Assembly (NCBI GenBank): GCA_020849725.1 | Contig: JADLAZ010000060.1 | Location: 1 to 64,000 of the forward strand | From: Chloroflexota bacterium | Lineage (GTDB): Bacteria > Chloroflexota > Chloroflexia > Thermomicrobiales > JADLAZ01 | Direction: 5' to 3' | Length of the DNA: 64,000 nucleotides | In this document: positions 34,962 through 44,375 of the stretch, piece after piece | Layout of the letters: every line of letters starts with the position of its first letter | How positions within the stretch are numbered: the stretch's first letter is position 1 | Position numbers and translations under genes: made by a program | Notes under the pieces: model-generated | Told to the model about the DNA's origin: nothing | What the model saw: only the letters and a program-made list of their open reading frames with translations | Database searches by the model: none

Positions 34962-35816
34962 TCAGCGCCGCGCCGTCCAGGCGGCAGAAGTGTAGCGCTC
35001 GCGCCACAGCCGGTCGGCGCCAGCCGTCTCGTCACTGGTCAGCCCATCCGGTTGCAGGTACACACCCAGCGCGGCGGCGAAGGCTGCGCCGACCGCCTCA
35101 GCAGCGGCGGCCGGCGCCAGCGAGTGGCCCACAACGTCCGCCACCGAGCCAGCCGTGCGTGCCAGGTGATCGGCCAGCCGCGCCGGGTCGGCGTGCCGCA
35201 GCAGCGTCTCCAGGCCGGTGCGCGCCGGCGCCAGGCGCAGGCTGCCGTGCTGCAGCACGATCGCGCCGCGCCGCACTTGGGCGCTTCCGACGAGCTTGCG
35301 ACCCTGCCAGACGACCTCGTGGCGGGTGGCGGCGGCGAAGCAGGCGCCACTGCGCCGCGACGCCACATCACCGTCCAGAGTGCCCGCTGCCGTCTCCGCC
35401 GGCACGCCCAGCGACCATACCGCCGCCAGCAGCCCCGTCGCAAGCGCCCGGTAGGTCTCCCCGATCGTGCCACCGACCAGCGGATCGTCCGCACCGGCGA
35501 TGACGGCGTAGGTCAACTCCTGGTCATGCAGGACAGCCCGGCCGCCGGTCAGCCGGCGCACAACATCAATACCGGACCGCGCACAGGCGGCCAGGTCGAT
35601 GTCGGCGCTCGGCTGGGCGTAGCCGAGCGACAGGCACACCGGCGCCCACGACGATAGTCGCAGGATCGGCCGGTCACGGTCGGGCACGAAGCCAGTCAGC
35701 AGCGCCTCGTCGACGGCCATTTGCCAGGCGCCCGGCCGGTCGAAGTGGCGCAGCAGGCGCCACGCCGGGCGGGCGCCGGCAGCCGTCGCCATGGAGGCCA
35801 AATGATCGGCGTCCAC
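34962..35816 (-). CDS. LipM-type octanoyltransferase / lipoate-protein ligase family
   Basis: A BPL/LplA/LipB-fold enzyme of 284 residues that attaches octanoyl or lipoyl groups to carrier lysines. Motifs are VVRRLTGGRAVLHDQELTYAV, then CFAAATRHEVVWQGRKLVGSAQVRRGAIVLQHGSL. The Cys in SGACF sits where LipM octanoyltransferases have their catalytic Cys, favouring LipM over ATP-dependent LplA. The start is the GTG at 35816, 12 nt after the sdhB stop; an ATG at 35792 is possible. It would supply lipoyl groups for 2-oxoacid dehydrogenases, consistent with its place after the succinate dehydrogenase genes. Confidence 0.82.
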   Translation of the reverse strand: MDADHLASMATAAGARPAWRLLRHFDRPGAWQMAVDEALLTGFVPDRDRPILRLSSWAPVCLSLGYAQPSADIDLAACARSGIDVVRRLTGGRAVLHDQELTYAVIAGADDPLVGGTIGETYRALATGLLAAVWSLGVPAETAAGTLDGDVASRRSGACFAAATRHEVVWQGRKLVGSAQVRRGAIVLQHGSLRLAPARTGLETLLRHADPARLADHLARTAGSVADVVGHSLAPAAAAEAVGAAFAAALGVYLQPDGLTSDETAGADRLWRERYTSAAWTARR

Positions 35817-35828
35817 GCGAAGGCGTGC

Positions 35829-36581
35829 CTAGACCCGGGCGCCGCGCAGCGACGCGGCCAGCAGATCTCGGTTCAGCGCGGAGATCATATCCAGCGGAAC
35901 CTCTTTCGGGCAGACTGCTGCGCACTCGCCATGGTTGGTGCAGGCGCCGAAACCCTCACCCTCCATGCGCCGCACCATGCGCGCGACGCGCGCCTGTCGC
36001 TCCGGCTGACCTTGCGGCAGTTGGCTCAGATGGACGACCTTGGCGGCCGTGAAGAGCATCGCTGACGCATTCGGACAGGCGGCCACACAGGCGCCACAGC
36101 CAATGCAAGCGGCGCCATCCATCGCCCGCTCGGCCTGGCCCTTGGGCACCGGCAGCGTGTTGGCGTCCGGCGTGCCGCCGGTGTTGACGGAGATGAAACC
36201 ACCGGCCTGAATGATCCGGTCGAAGGCGGTGCGGTCGACAACCAGGTCTTTGATCACCGGGAATGCCCTGGCCCGCCACGGCTCGATCGTGACCGTCGCG
36301 CCATCCTGGAAATGGCGCATGTGCAACTGGCAGGTCGTCGTCGCCCGCTCTGGGCCATGCGCGACACCGTCTATCATCAGACTGCACGTGCCACAGATGC
36401 CCTCGCGGCAATCGTGGTCGAACGCCACCGGCTCCTCACCACGCTGGATGAGTTGCTGGTTGAGTACATCCAACATCTCCAGAAAGGACATGTGCTCGCT
36501 GACCTGATCGTGCTGGTAGGTCACGAACCGGCCGGCGGCGGTGGCGCTCTCCTGCCGCCAGATCTTGAGCGTCAGACGCAT
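35829..36581 (-). CDS. sdhB: Succinate dehydrogenase/fumarate reductase iron-sulfur subunit
   Basis: Electron-transfer subunit of complex II (250 residues). An N-terminal plant-ferredoxin-like domain binds [2Fe-2S] through [15 protein letters not shown] and a later Cys (TTTCQLHM). The C-terminal domain has [14 protein letters not shown] and [19 protein letters not shown] for the [4Fe-4S] and [3Fe-4S] clusters. The sequence style ([15 protein letters not shown]) is that of the type-B enzymes of Bacteroidetes, Actinobacteria and Chloroflexota. It is the third gene of sdhC-sdhA-sdhB, 33 bp after sdhA. GGGAG precedes the ATG. Confidence 0.95.
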   Translation of the reverse strand: MRLTLKIWRQESATAAGRFVTYQHDQVSEHMSFLEMLDVLNQQLIQRGEEPVAFDHDCREGICGTCSLMIDGVAHGPERATTTCQLHMRHFQDGATVTIEPWRARAFPVIKDLVVDRTAFDRIIQAGGFISVNTGGTPDANTLPVPKGQAERAMDGAACIGCGACVAACPNASAMLFTAAKVVHLSQLPQGQPERQARVARMVRRMEGEGFGACTNHGECAAVCPKEVPLDMISALNRDLLAASLRGARV

Positions 36582-36614
36582 CGGTGCGAACTCCCGGCCG
36601 AGCCTCGGCCACGC

Positions 36615-38600
<1,986 letters not shown>

Positions 38601-38615
38601 GGCTTTCCCCCCTGC

Positions 38616-39296
38616 CTACCGGACCAGCCCGAACAGCACTGCCAGCGGCACCACACTGAAGCCGCCGGCGATGGCGATGGCCGATACCGTCGCCAGCCCG
38701 CGCCAGGCGCCGTTGTTCTCGCGCGTGCGCAGCCCGAGTGTCTGCGCCACGCTCCAGATACCATGGTTGAGATGCAGCCCGAGCGCGATCATGGCGATCA
38801 GATAGATCACCGTGGCCAGCGGGTTGGCGAAGGCGAGCATGACATTGGAATAGGCAAACTCATGGCCCCGGTGCCCGGCCAACAGCGTGCCCGTCGTCAG
38901 ATGCAGGAGGTGATAGACTAGGAACAGGCCAATGATAACCCCGCCCCAGCGCATCGTGCGGCTGGCGTAGGTCGAGGCGATGTTGCGCCGACGCGCGTAG
39001 CCGGCTGGCCGCGCTACCAGGTCCTGCCGTGACACCTGATAGGCGGCAACCATGTGCAGCACGACGCTGGCCAGCAACACGACCCGGATGATCCAGAGCA
39101 AGACCTCGTGATCGAGGAGCGGATAGCCGACTTCGCGCAGCCAGATGGCATAGTCGTTGAAGTGCTTGGCGCCGGTGAAGACTTTGAGGTTGCCAAGCAT
39201 GTGGGCGATGACGTACAAGTAGAGAATGATGCCCGTCACCGCCATGATGACTTTCTTGCCGATGGATGTCTGGTAGAGCGTCAGCGCCCCGATCAC
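38616..39296 (-). CDS. sdhC: Succinate dehydrogenase cytochrome b subunit (type B, single subunit)
   Basis: Membrane anchor of complex II (226 residues) with five predicted helices. Candidate haem-ligand His residues are visible in YLYVIAHMLGNLKVF, VVLHMVAAY, VYHLLHLTTG and LGLHLNHGIWS. A single large cytochrome b subunit with five helices is the type-B arrangement that binds two haems and quinone, in contrast to the separate SdhC and SdhD of type C. It is the first gene of the operon, with a TATAAT box on the minus strand upstream. Confidence 0.93.
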   Translation of the reverse strand: MIGALTLYQTSIGKKVIMAVTGIILYLYVIAHMLGNLKVFTGAKHFNDYAIWLREVGYPLLDHEVLLWIIRVVLLASVVLHMVAAYQVSRQDLVARPAGYARRRNIASTYASRTMRWGGVIIGLFLVYHLLHLTTGTLLAGHRGHEFAYSNVMLAFANPLATVIYLIAMIALGLHLNHGIWSVAQTLGLRTRENNGAWRGLATVSAIAIAGGFSVVPLAVLFGLVR

Positions 39297-39338
39297 GTCT
39301 TACCCTTCCTGCACCCGCGACCGCCATTCCTGCTGGCG

Positions 39339-39344
39339 ATTATA
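39339..39344 (-). promoter_or_regulatory. Candidate -10 box of the sdhCAB operon
   Basis: A perfect TATAAT on the minus strand lies 43 nt upstream of the sdhC ATG. The matching -35 region is weak. It is in the 185-bp divergent gap to the molybdoenzyme gene. Confidence 0.5.
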
Positions 39345-39481
39345 GCCCAAGTCTTTGTCGATCACCGATCAGCGCACCGCCCGAATCGGCCACTGGTCGC
39401 GCGCCACAACACGCGCCACAACGCTGCCGTATCATTGGCGCCGGCTGCTGGGCGATCGAACCGCGTCGAACCGAGGGCACC

Positions 39482-40222
39482 ATGTCCGTGGGCGAGGGCC
39501 TGCGCACCATGCCGCGCCGGCGGGCCTTTCTGGGGATGGCCGGTCTGACGGTGGCCGTTGTCGGCGGCCGGCTGGCGACGCTGCCGCGCGCCGTGCACCT
39601 GACCGAGGCTGAGTTGGAAGCCTACTACGCCCGCCAGGTCGTCACGCCGCACGGCGGCACGCCGCTGGACGATCGCGGCGTCTGGCGCTATCGCTTCACC
39701 GGCTTCCTACCCGATCTGCGAATCAACTCTGTCGAGGGCGAGCAGCGCGTGGACTATGCCGCCTATCGGCTCACGGTCGGTGGGCTGGTGCGGCGACCGC
39801 TCAATCTCACCATCGAGGAACTGCTGGGGCTACCAGCCGAGACCCAGTTCAACGACTTCTATTGCGTCGACGGCTGGGCGGTGCAGGGCCTCGAGTGGCG
39901 CGGCATTCGGGTGCGCACCCTCCTCGACCGAGTCGATCCGAGCCGGGAGGCAACGCACCTGGGCTTGCGCTCGCACGGCGGCGTCTACAGCGAGAGCCTG
40001 CCGCTCGATGTGGCGCTGCGCGACGACGTGCTGCTGGCGACCGACCTGCGCGGCGAGCGGCTGCCAGCCCGCCACGGCGCGCCCCTGCGCCTGGTCGTGC
40101 CGCCGATGTACGGCTACAAGTCGATCAAGTGGGTCGTGTCCATCGACCTACTGCCCAAGATCCACCTGGGCTACTGGGAGCGCCGCGGCTATCACCCAGA
40201 GGCCTGGCTGCCATTCCGTTAG
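39482..40222 (+). CDS. Tat-exported molybdopterin oxidoreductase, sulfite oxidase/MsrP fold
   Basis: A 246-residue molybdoenzyme. The N-terminus has a twin-arginine signal (PRRRAFLGMAGLTVAVVGG). C128 in DFYCVDGWAVQGLEWRG is the molybdenum-ligating Cys of the sulfite-oxidase family, and RLVVPPMYGYKSIKWVVSIDLL is its conserved C-terminal region. MsrP (YedY) repairs oxidised methionine in the envelope, but the haem-binding partner MsrQ is not next to this gene, so the substrate is open. GAGGG lies 6 nt before the ATG at 39482. Its stop overlaps the convergent DUF1786 stop by 4 bp. Confidence 0.88.
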   Translation: MSVGEGLRTMPRRRAFLGMAGLTVAVVGGRLATLPRAVHLTEAELEAYYARQVVTPHGGTPLDDRGVWRYRFTGFLPDLRINSVEGEQRVDYAAYRLTVGGLVRRPLNLTIEELLGLPAETQFNDFYCVDGWAVQGLEWRGIRVRTLLDRVDPSREATHLGLRSHGGVYSESLPLDVALRDDVLLATDLRGERLPARHGAPLRLVVPPMYGYKSIKWVVSIDLLPKIHLGYWERRGYHPEAWLPFR

Positions 40223-41289
40223 ACTGCCCTCAGCGTGAGGCCGAGATGCGGCGCGGCCGCGCGCAGGAGGCCGAAGCAGCCGGCCAGCATCATGTCGCCG
40301 TGCGGCGTCGCGAAGTAGGGGTGCAGCGCGGAGCCAGCCAGCAGCCCACGGCGCGGGCCAGTCACGCACAGCGCCGACGCTGGTTGCGGCGTCGGCCGCA
40401 CGACGATCGCCCCGTGGCCGCTGTCGGCGTAGACTTCGGCGTTCGAGATCGTCCCATCGGCAAGCTGGCGCAGGTAGCGCTCCAATTCATCGACCGTCAA
40501 CTCGCCGGTGTGGTGCTCGAACAGCCCGGCCACCTCGCCATCGATCAGGTGGAAGGACAGGCAATGGAAGTTCCCGATGTTGGCGACGATCACCTGGGAG
40601 TTACCGGCGACCACCGGGTCTTCGAGGGCGCCGACGATGGCGGCAGCGGCAGTATCCATCAGGTAGAGCGGCTGATCGCCGGGAAAGCTGTCGGCCACCG
40701 CCTGAAAGCGCGTGAAGCGCTCGGGGATGGACACGCGAGCATGCAGGAAGCCGGTCAGGTCGGCGGCGCGGCGCACATGCTGGCGCAGATAGTCGAACCG
40801 GAACACTCGGTCGCTGACACCCGGCGGCGCGTTGCCATGGTCGAATACGGCGACACAGACGGCGTCCGGTTCGTCCTCAACGCCAAACGCGCGCAGCGTC
40901 TGCCAGATCAGATCGTACTGCAAGTCGCGGGCGACCACGCGGCAAACATCGCGGAGCTGCGCCGCCTCTGCCTCGTCCACCAGCGTGACCCCCATGCGCC
41001 GCACGCCGTCTAGATCGTCGTCGAAGGTGCGGGCCGCGGCCGGGGTGGCGTAGAAGCGCAGGCCGGCGGCGATGTGATCGCTGGCGGCCCAGGCGCACGG
41101 CCCCCCGCCCATCATCACGCCCGCAAACACCACTGGCTGGCGCTGCGCGGTCGCCCGTCTGATCGCGGCTGCGGTAGTCACCGTTGGCGCCGGCATGACC
41201 AGCTTGCAGGCGTTCTCGATCGGCTGAGTTGTGTCGTAGAGGAGGATGTCCTGGGTGCCGGTGCCGACATCCACGGCCAGCACGCGCAT
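40219..41289 (-). CDS. DUF1786 family protein
   Basis: A 356-residue soluble protein of the poorly characterised DUF1786 family. The N-terminus RVLAVDVGTGTQDILLYD is diagnostic and resembles the phosphate-1 loop of actin/Hsp70/sugar-kinase ATPases. FAGVMMGGGPCAWAASDH, VCVAVFDHGNAPPGVSDRVFRFDYLR and VIVANIGNFHCLSFHL are further conserved blocks, the last resembling a second ATP-binding loop. The ATG at 41289 with AGGGGG upstream is preferred over the frame's first start at 41322. It is followed upstream by a 102-residue gene and phosphomannomutase on the same strand. Confidence 0.83.
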   Translation of the reverse strand: MRVLAVDVGTGTQDILLYDTTQPIENACKLVMPAPTVTTAAAIRRATAQRQPVVFAGVMMGGGPCAWAASDHIAAGLRFYATPAAARTFDDDLDGVRRMGVTLVDEAEAAQLRDVCRVVARDLQYDLIWQTLRAFGVEDEPDAVCVAVFDHGNAPPGVSDRVFRFDYLRQHVRRAADLTGFLHARVSIPERFTRFQAVADSFPGDQPLYLMDTAAAAIVGALEDPVVAGNSQVIVANIGNFHCLSFHLIDGEVAGLFEHHTGELTVDELERYLRQLADGTISNAEVYADSGHGAIVVRPTPQPASALCVTGPRRGLLAGSALHPYFATPHGDMMLAGCFGLLRAAAPHLGLTLRAV

Positions 41290-41321
41290 GCTTTGCCCCC
41301 TGGTCGCGCCGGCTGCCGGCA

Positions 41322-41630
41322 CTACGCCTTTGGTGTCGGCGTGCGCACGCCGCGCGGCCCTCGGCCCTCGTCAGCAGCGTGGTGCAGGATCTGCTCCGCC
41401 GCGTCGATGGCGCTCTCCTGCTCGGCCTCGAGCGGCAGAGCCGCCGCCAGTTCCGTGTCGCGCCAGCCTACCGGATGCTCGCGATAGACGAGATACATCG
41501 GCGCGCCATACGGATTGGTCCGACGGGGCGCTGGCGAGTTGACCACCTTGAAGTCGTCGGGGCCGAGTTCCCGCTCATTGACGAACTGCAGCAGGCCATC
41601 TAGCGAGTCGAAGTGCTTCCACTTCCACAT
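41322..41630 (-). CDS. Small conserved-looking hypothetical protein
   Basis: A 102-residue soluble protein with an N-terminal WKWKHFDSLDGLLQFVNER, a central YGAPMYLVYREHPVGW and an acidic helix near the end. GGAG lies 7 nt before the ATG. It lies 12 bp downstream of the phosphomannomutase gene and 32 bp upstream of DUF1786, in the same direction, so it is probably part of that operon. I do not recognise a family. Confidence 0.7.
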   Translation of the reverse strand: MWKWKHFDSLDGLLQFVNERELGPDDFKVVNSPAPRRTNPYGAPMYLVYREHPVGWRDTELAAALPLEAEQESAIDAAEQILHHAADEGRGPRGVRTPTPKA

Positions 41631-41642
41631 CGACCGTCTCCA

Positions 41643-42977
41643 TCAGGCGCGGATGATGGACAGGACCTCGGCCGTGCGCCGCTTCAGCAGGTCAGCCGAA
41701 TCGGCTTCGACGTTCAGCCGCAGCAGCGGCTCGGTGTTGGACGGCCGCACATTGCACCACCAATCGGGGTAGCTGACGGTAATGCCATCGAGGTGATCGA
41801 TCTCGGCATCGGCGAAATGCGCCGTGATGGCCTCCATTCTCGCGTTGGCGTCCGTCACGTGACTGTTGATCTCACCGCTGCGCGAGCGCCAGTCGATGGG
41901 GGCCAGGAGTTCGGCCGGCCGCTTGCCTTCCTCGGACAGCAACTCCAGCATCACCAGCAGCGCGATCAAGCCCGAGTCGGCGTACCAGAAGTCGCGGAAG
42001 TAGAAGTGGCCAGAGTGTTCACCGCCGAAGATGGCATTGAGCCGCCGCATGTCGGCCTTGATGAATGAGTGGCCCACGCGTGACCGGTGGGGCGTGCCGC
42101 CAGCGGCCAGGATCACCTCCGGCACCGTCCGCGAGCAGATCAGGTTGTAGATGATCGTGCTCCCCGGACTCTTCGCGAGCAGGTTGCGGCTCACCAGCGC
42201 CGTTACCATGTCGCCGCCGACCAGCTCCGCATGCTCATCGACGACGAACATGCGGTCGGCATCACCGTCGAAGGCGGCGCCCAGGTCGGCGCCGGTCTCG
42301 CGCACCGCGCGCTGAAGATCGACCATATTCTCTGGCTCAATTGGGCTGGCTGGGTGATTGGGAAACGTGCCGTCCAGCTCGAAGTAGAGCGGAGTCAAGC
42401 GGCAGGGTAGCTGGTCGAACACGGCCGGCAGCGTCTGACCAGCCATGCCATTGCCGGCGTCGACGACGATGTTCCAGGGACGCAGCCGGGTCGGGTCGAC
42501 GAACGTGAGCGCGTACTCGACGTAGGCCGCCAGCGTATCCTGCCGCGTCACCTGACCGGGGCTGGCGGCCGAGAACGAATCGCGCATCACCAGCGCCTGA
42601 ACCTGATCGAGACCGTCAGTGCTGGACAGGGGAATGGCCTGCTCGCGGCAGAACTTGAAGCCGTTGTACTGCTTCGGGTTGTGCGAGGCCGTGACCATGA
42701 CGCCAGCCGGGAAGCCGTACCTGCCAACCGCGAAGTAGAGTTGGTCGCTAGAAGTCCTCCCAAGGTCGATCGCATTCGCCCCCTGGGCGACGATGCCCCG
42801 AATCAGCGCCTCGGCCAGCATCGGCGACGACACGCGCATGTCCTGTCCGACGGCGACCGTCGGCACGCGCAGATACTCAACCAGCGCCCGCCCGACACGG
42901 TAGGCGATATCCTCGGTCATCTGGTCGGGCACGGTGCCGCGGATGTCGTAGGCCTTGAAGATGCCGGGGTCGATCAT
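41643..42977 (-). CDS. Phosphomannomutase/phosphoglucomutase
   Basis: An alpha-D-phosphohexomutase of 444 residues that interconverts hexose 1- and 6-phosphates for nucleotide-sugar synthesis. The active-site serine loop is VTASHNPKQYNG, the metal loop is FDGDADRMFV, the sugar-binding loop is GGEHSGHFYFRD, and the phosphate-binding loop is VRPSNTEPLLRL. FKAYDIRGTVPDQ is the usual N-terminus. The ATG at 42977, with GGAGGGGGAG upstream, is preferred over 43022. It would feed the glycosyltransferases elsewhere in the window, for example with GDP-mannose precursors. Confidence 0.94.
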   Translation of the reverse strand: MIDPGIFKAYDIRGTVPDQMTEDIAYRVGRALVEYLRVPTVAVGQDMRVSSPMLAEALIRGIVAQGANAIDLGRTSSDQLYFAVGRYGFPAGVMVTASHNPKQYNGFKFCREQAIPLSSTDGLDQVQALVMRDSFSAASPGQVTRQDTLAAYVEYALTFVDPTRLRPWNIVVDAGNGMAGQTLPAVFDQLPCRLTPLYFELDGTFPNHPASPIEPENMVDLQRAVRETGADLGAAFDGDADRMFVVDEHAELVGGDMVTALVSRNLLAKSPGSTIIYNLICSRTVPEVILAAGGTPHRSRVGHSFIKADMRRLNAIFGGEHSGHFYFRDFWYADSGLIALLVMLELLSEEGKRPAELLAPIDWRSRSGEINSHVTDANARMEAITAHFADAEIDHLDGITVSYPDWWCNVRPSNTEPLLRLNVEADSADLLKRRTAEVLSIIRA

Positions 42978-43040
42978 GCTCCCCCTCCCCGAGCGCGTCG
43001 CGTGGCCAGCGGGCCGGCGCACCCGTAGGCGCTGGCTTCC

Positions 43041-43490
43041 CTATTCGCGGATCCAGCGCTGGTTGGCCAGTTCGTACGTGTTCAGCTCCGCCGGCGTGAA
43101 CCAGAGCGCCACCTCAGCCGCGCCGTTATCGACCGAGTCCGACGCATGGATGAGATTGCGGCCCACCTCGACAGCCAGATCACCCCGGATGCTGCCGGGC
43201 GGCGAATCGACTGGGCGTGTCGCGCCGACGGTAGCCCGCACGACAGCCACGGCGCCGTCGCCCTCGATGACCGCGGCGACGACCGGCCCGGAGGCGATGT
43301 ACTCGATCAGACCGGCATAGAAGCTCCGCCCCCGATGGACCGCATAGTGCGCCTCGGCCAGCGAGCGCGAAACGGTGACCATCTTCAGCGCGACGAACTG
43401 CAGGCCGCGCCGCTCCAGCCGGTGGATAATCTCGCCGATCAGACCGCGCTGCACGGCGTCCGGCTTCAGAATAATCAACGAACGCTCCAC
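43041..43490 (-). CDS. ndk: Nucleoside diphosphate kinase
   Basis: Transfers gamma-phosphate between nucleoside di- and triphosphates through a phospho-His. SLIILKPDAVQRGLIGEII is the N-terminal signature, and the catalytic His is in GRNLIHASDS, followed by the family's C-terminal ALWFTPAEL. With the GTG at 43490 (AGGAG 5 nt upstream) it has 149 residues; a GTG at 43496 is also possible. It lies between phosphomannomutase and the SRAP gene, all on the minus strand. Confidence 0.95.
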   Translation of the reverse strand: MERSLIILKPDAVQRGLIGEIIHRLERRGLQFVALKMVTVSRSLAEAHYAVHRGRSFYAGLIEYIASGPVVAAVIEGDGAVAVVRATVGATRPVDSPPGSIRGDLAVEVGRNLIHASDSVDNGAAEVALWFTPAELNTYELANQRWIRE

Positions 43491-43625
43491 GGCCACTCCT
43501 CACATCGGTCCACGACCCAGGCGCCCGTCACTCCGGGCGGCCACCAGCAGCGCCGGCCTCACGACCGGCGCATGCCCATCGTAGCACGCCAATCGCGACC
43601 GCGCTGTGTTTCCCCCCCGCCACGC

Positions 43626-44318
43626 CTACACCGACGCCAGTTCGGTCACCTCCGGCCGATCCTGGGCCGGACTATTGACCAACTGGCTGACGGGGTAGGC
43701 GACCATCCACGTGGCCGGATACGGCTGCAGCAGCGTCCGCCAGGCGTCACCGGCGTCGGGCGCCGGACCGAGCCAGGCGGCTTCGAGGTCAGGTCGCAAG
43801 ATCGCCGGCATGCGATCGTGGATTGCCTGTCCGCCGACGCCGCCGTGGAGGAGGAGGTCATTCGGCTCAGTCGTGATGATGGTACAGGAGGTGACGATCG
43901 CGCCGGCTGGGTCGCGCCAGTGCTCGTAGAGGCCCGCGAAGGCGACGAGGTCGCCATCCCGCTGCTGGATGAGATGCGGCACCTTACCGCGCGGACCGGC
44001 CTGCCACTCGTAGAAGCCATCGGCAGGCACCAGGCAGCGGCGCGACCGCAGCGCCGCGCGGAAGCTCGGCTTGTCGGCCAGTGTCTCGGCGCGCGCGTTG
44101 ATCATCCGGCTACCGATGGCCGGGTCCTTGGCCCAGCTGGGGATCAGCCCCCAGCGGGCCATGTGGATGACGCGGCCTGCGGGCGCTGGGACGACGATCG
44201 GCACCGGTTGGGTCGGCGCCACGTTGTAGCGCGGCACGAGCGCACCGTCGAGGTCGAGCGTCGCTTGAAACCGCTCGGCCAGCTGATCAGGTCGACGCAG
44301 AGTAAATCGTCCACACAT
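43626..44318 (-). CDS. SOS response-associated peptidase (SRAP, HMCES/YedK family)
   Basis: A 230-residue protein that crosslinks to abasic sites in single-stranded DNA and protects them. The N-terminal MCGRFTL supplies the catalytic Cys2, and RYNVAPTQPVPIV, ARWGLIPSWAKD, INARAETLADKPSFR, CLVPADGFYEW and the His of IHDRMPAIL are the complete set of conserved blocks. The Glu of FYEW is the third catalytic residue. There is no visible SOS box upstream. A 129-bp gap separates it from ndk. Confidence 0.95.
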   Translation of the reverse strand: MCGRFTLRRPDQLAERFQATLDLDGALVPRYNVAPTQPVPIVVPAPAGRVIHMARWGLIPSWAKDPAIGSRMINARAETLADKPSFRAALRSRRCLVPADGFYEWQAGPRGKVPHLIQQRDGDLVAFAGLYEHWRDPAGAIVTSCTIITTEPNDLLLHGGVGGQAIHDRMPAILRPDLEAAWLGPAPDAGDAWRTLLQPYPATWMVAYPVSQLVNSPAQDRPEVTELASV

Positions 44319-44375
44319 GCCGACAGTATACCGCGACTGGCGTTGGCAGCCCAGAACCAGGCCGGCCGCGACGCG

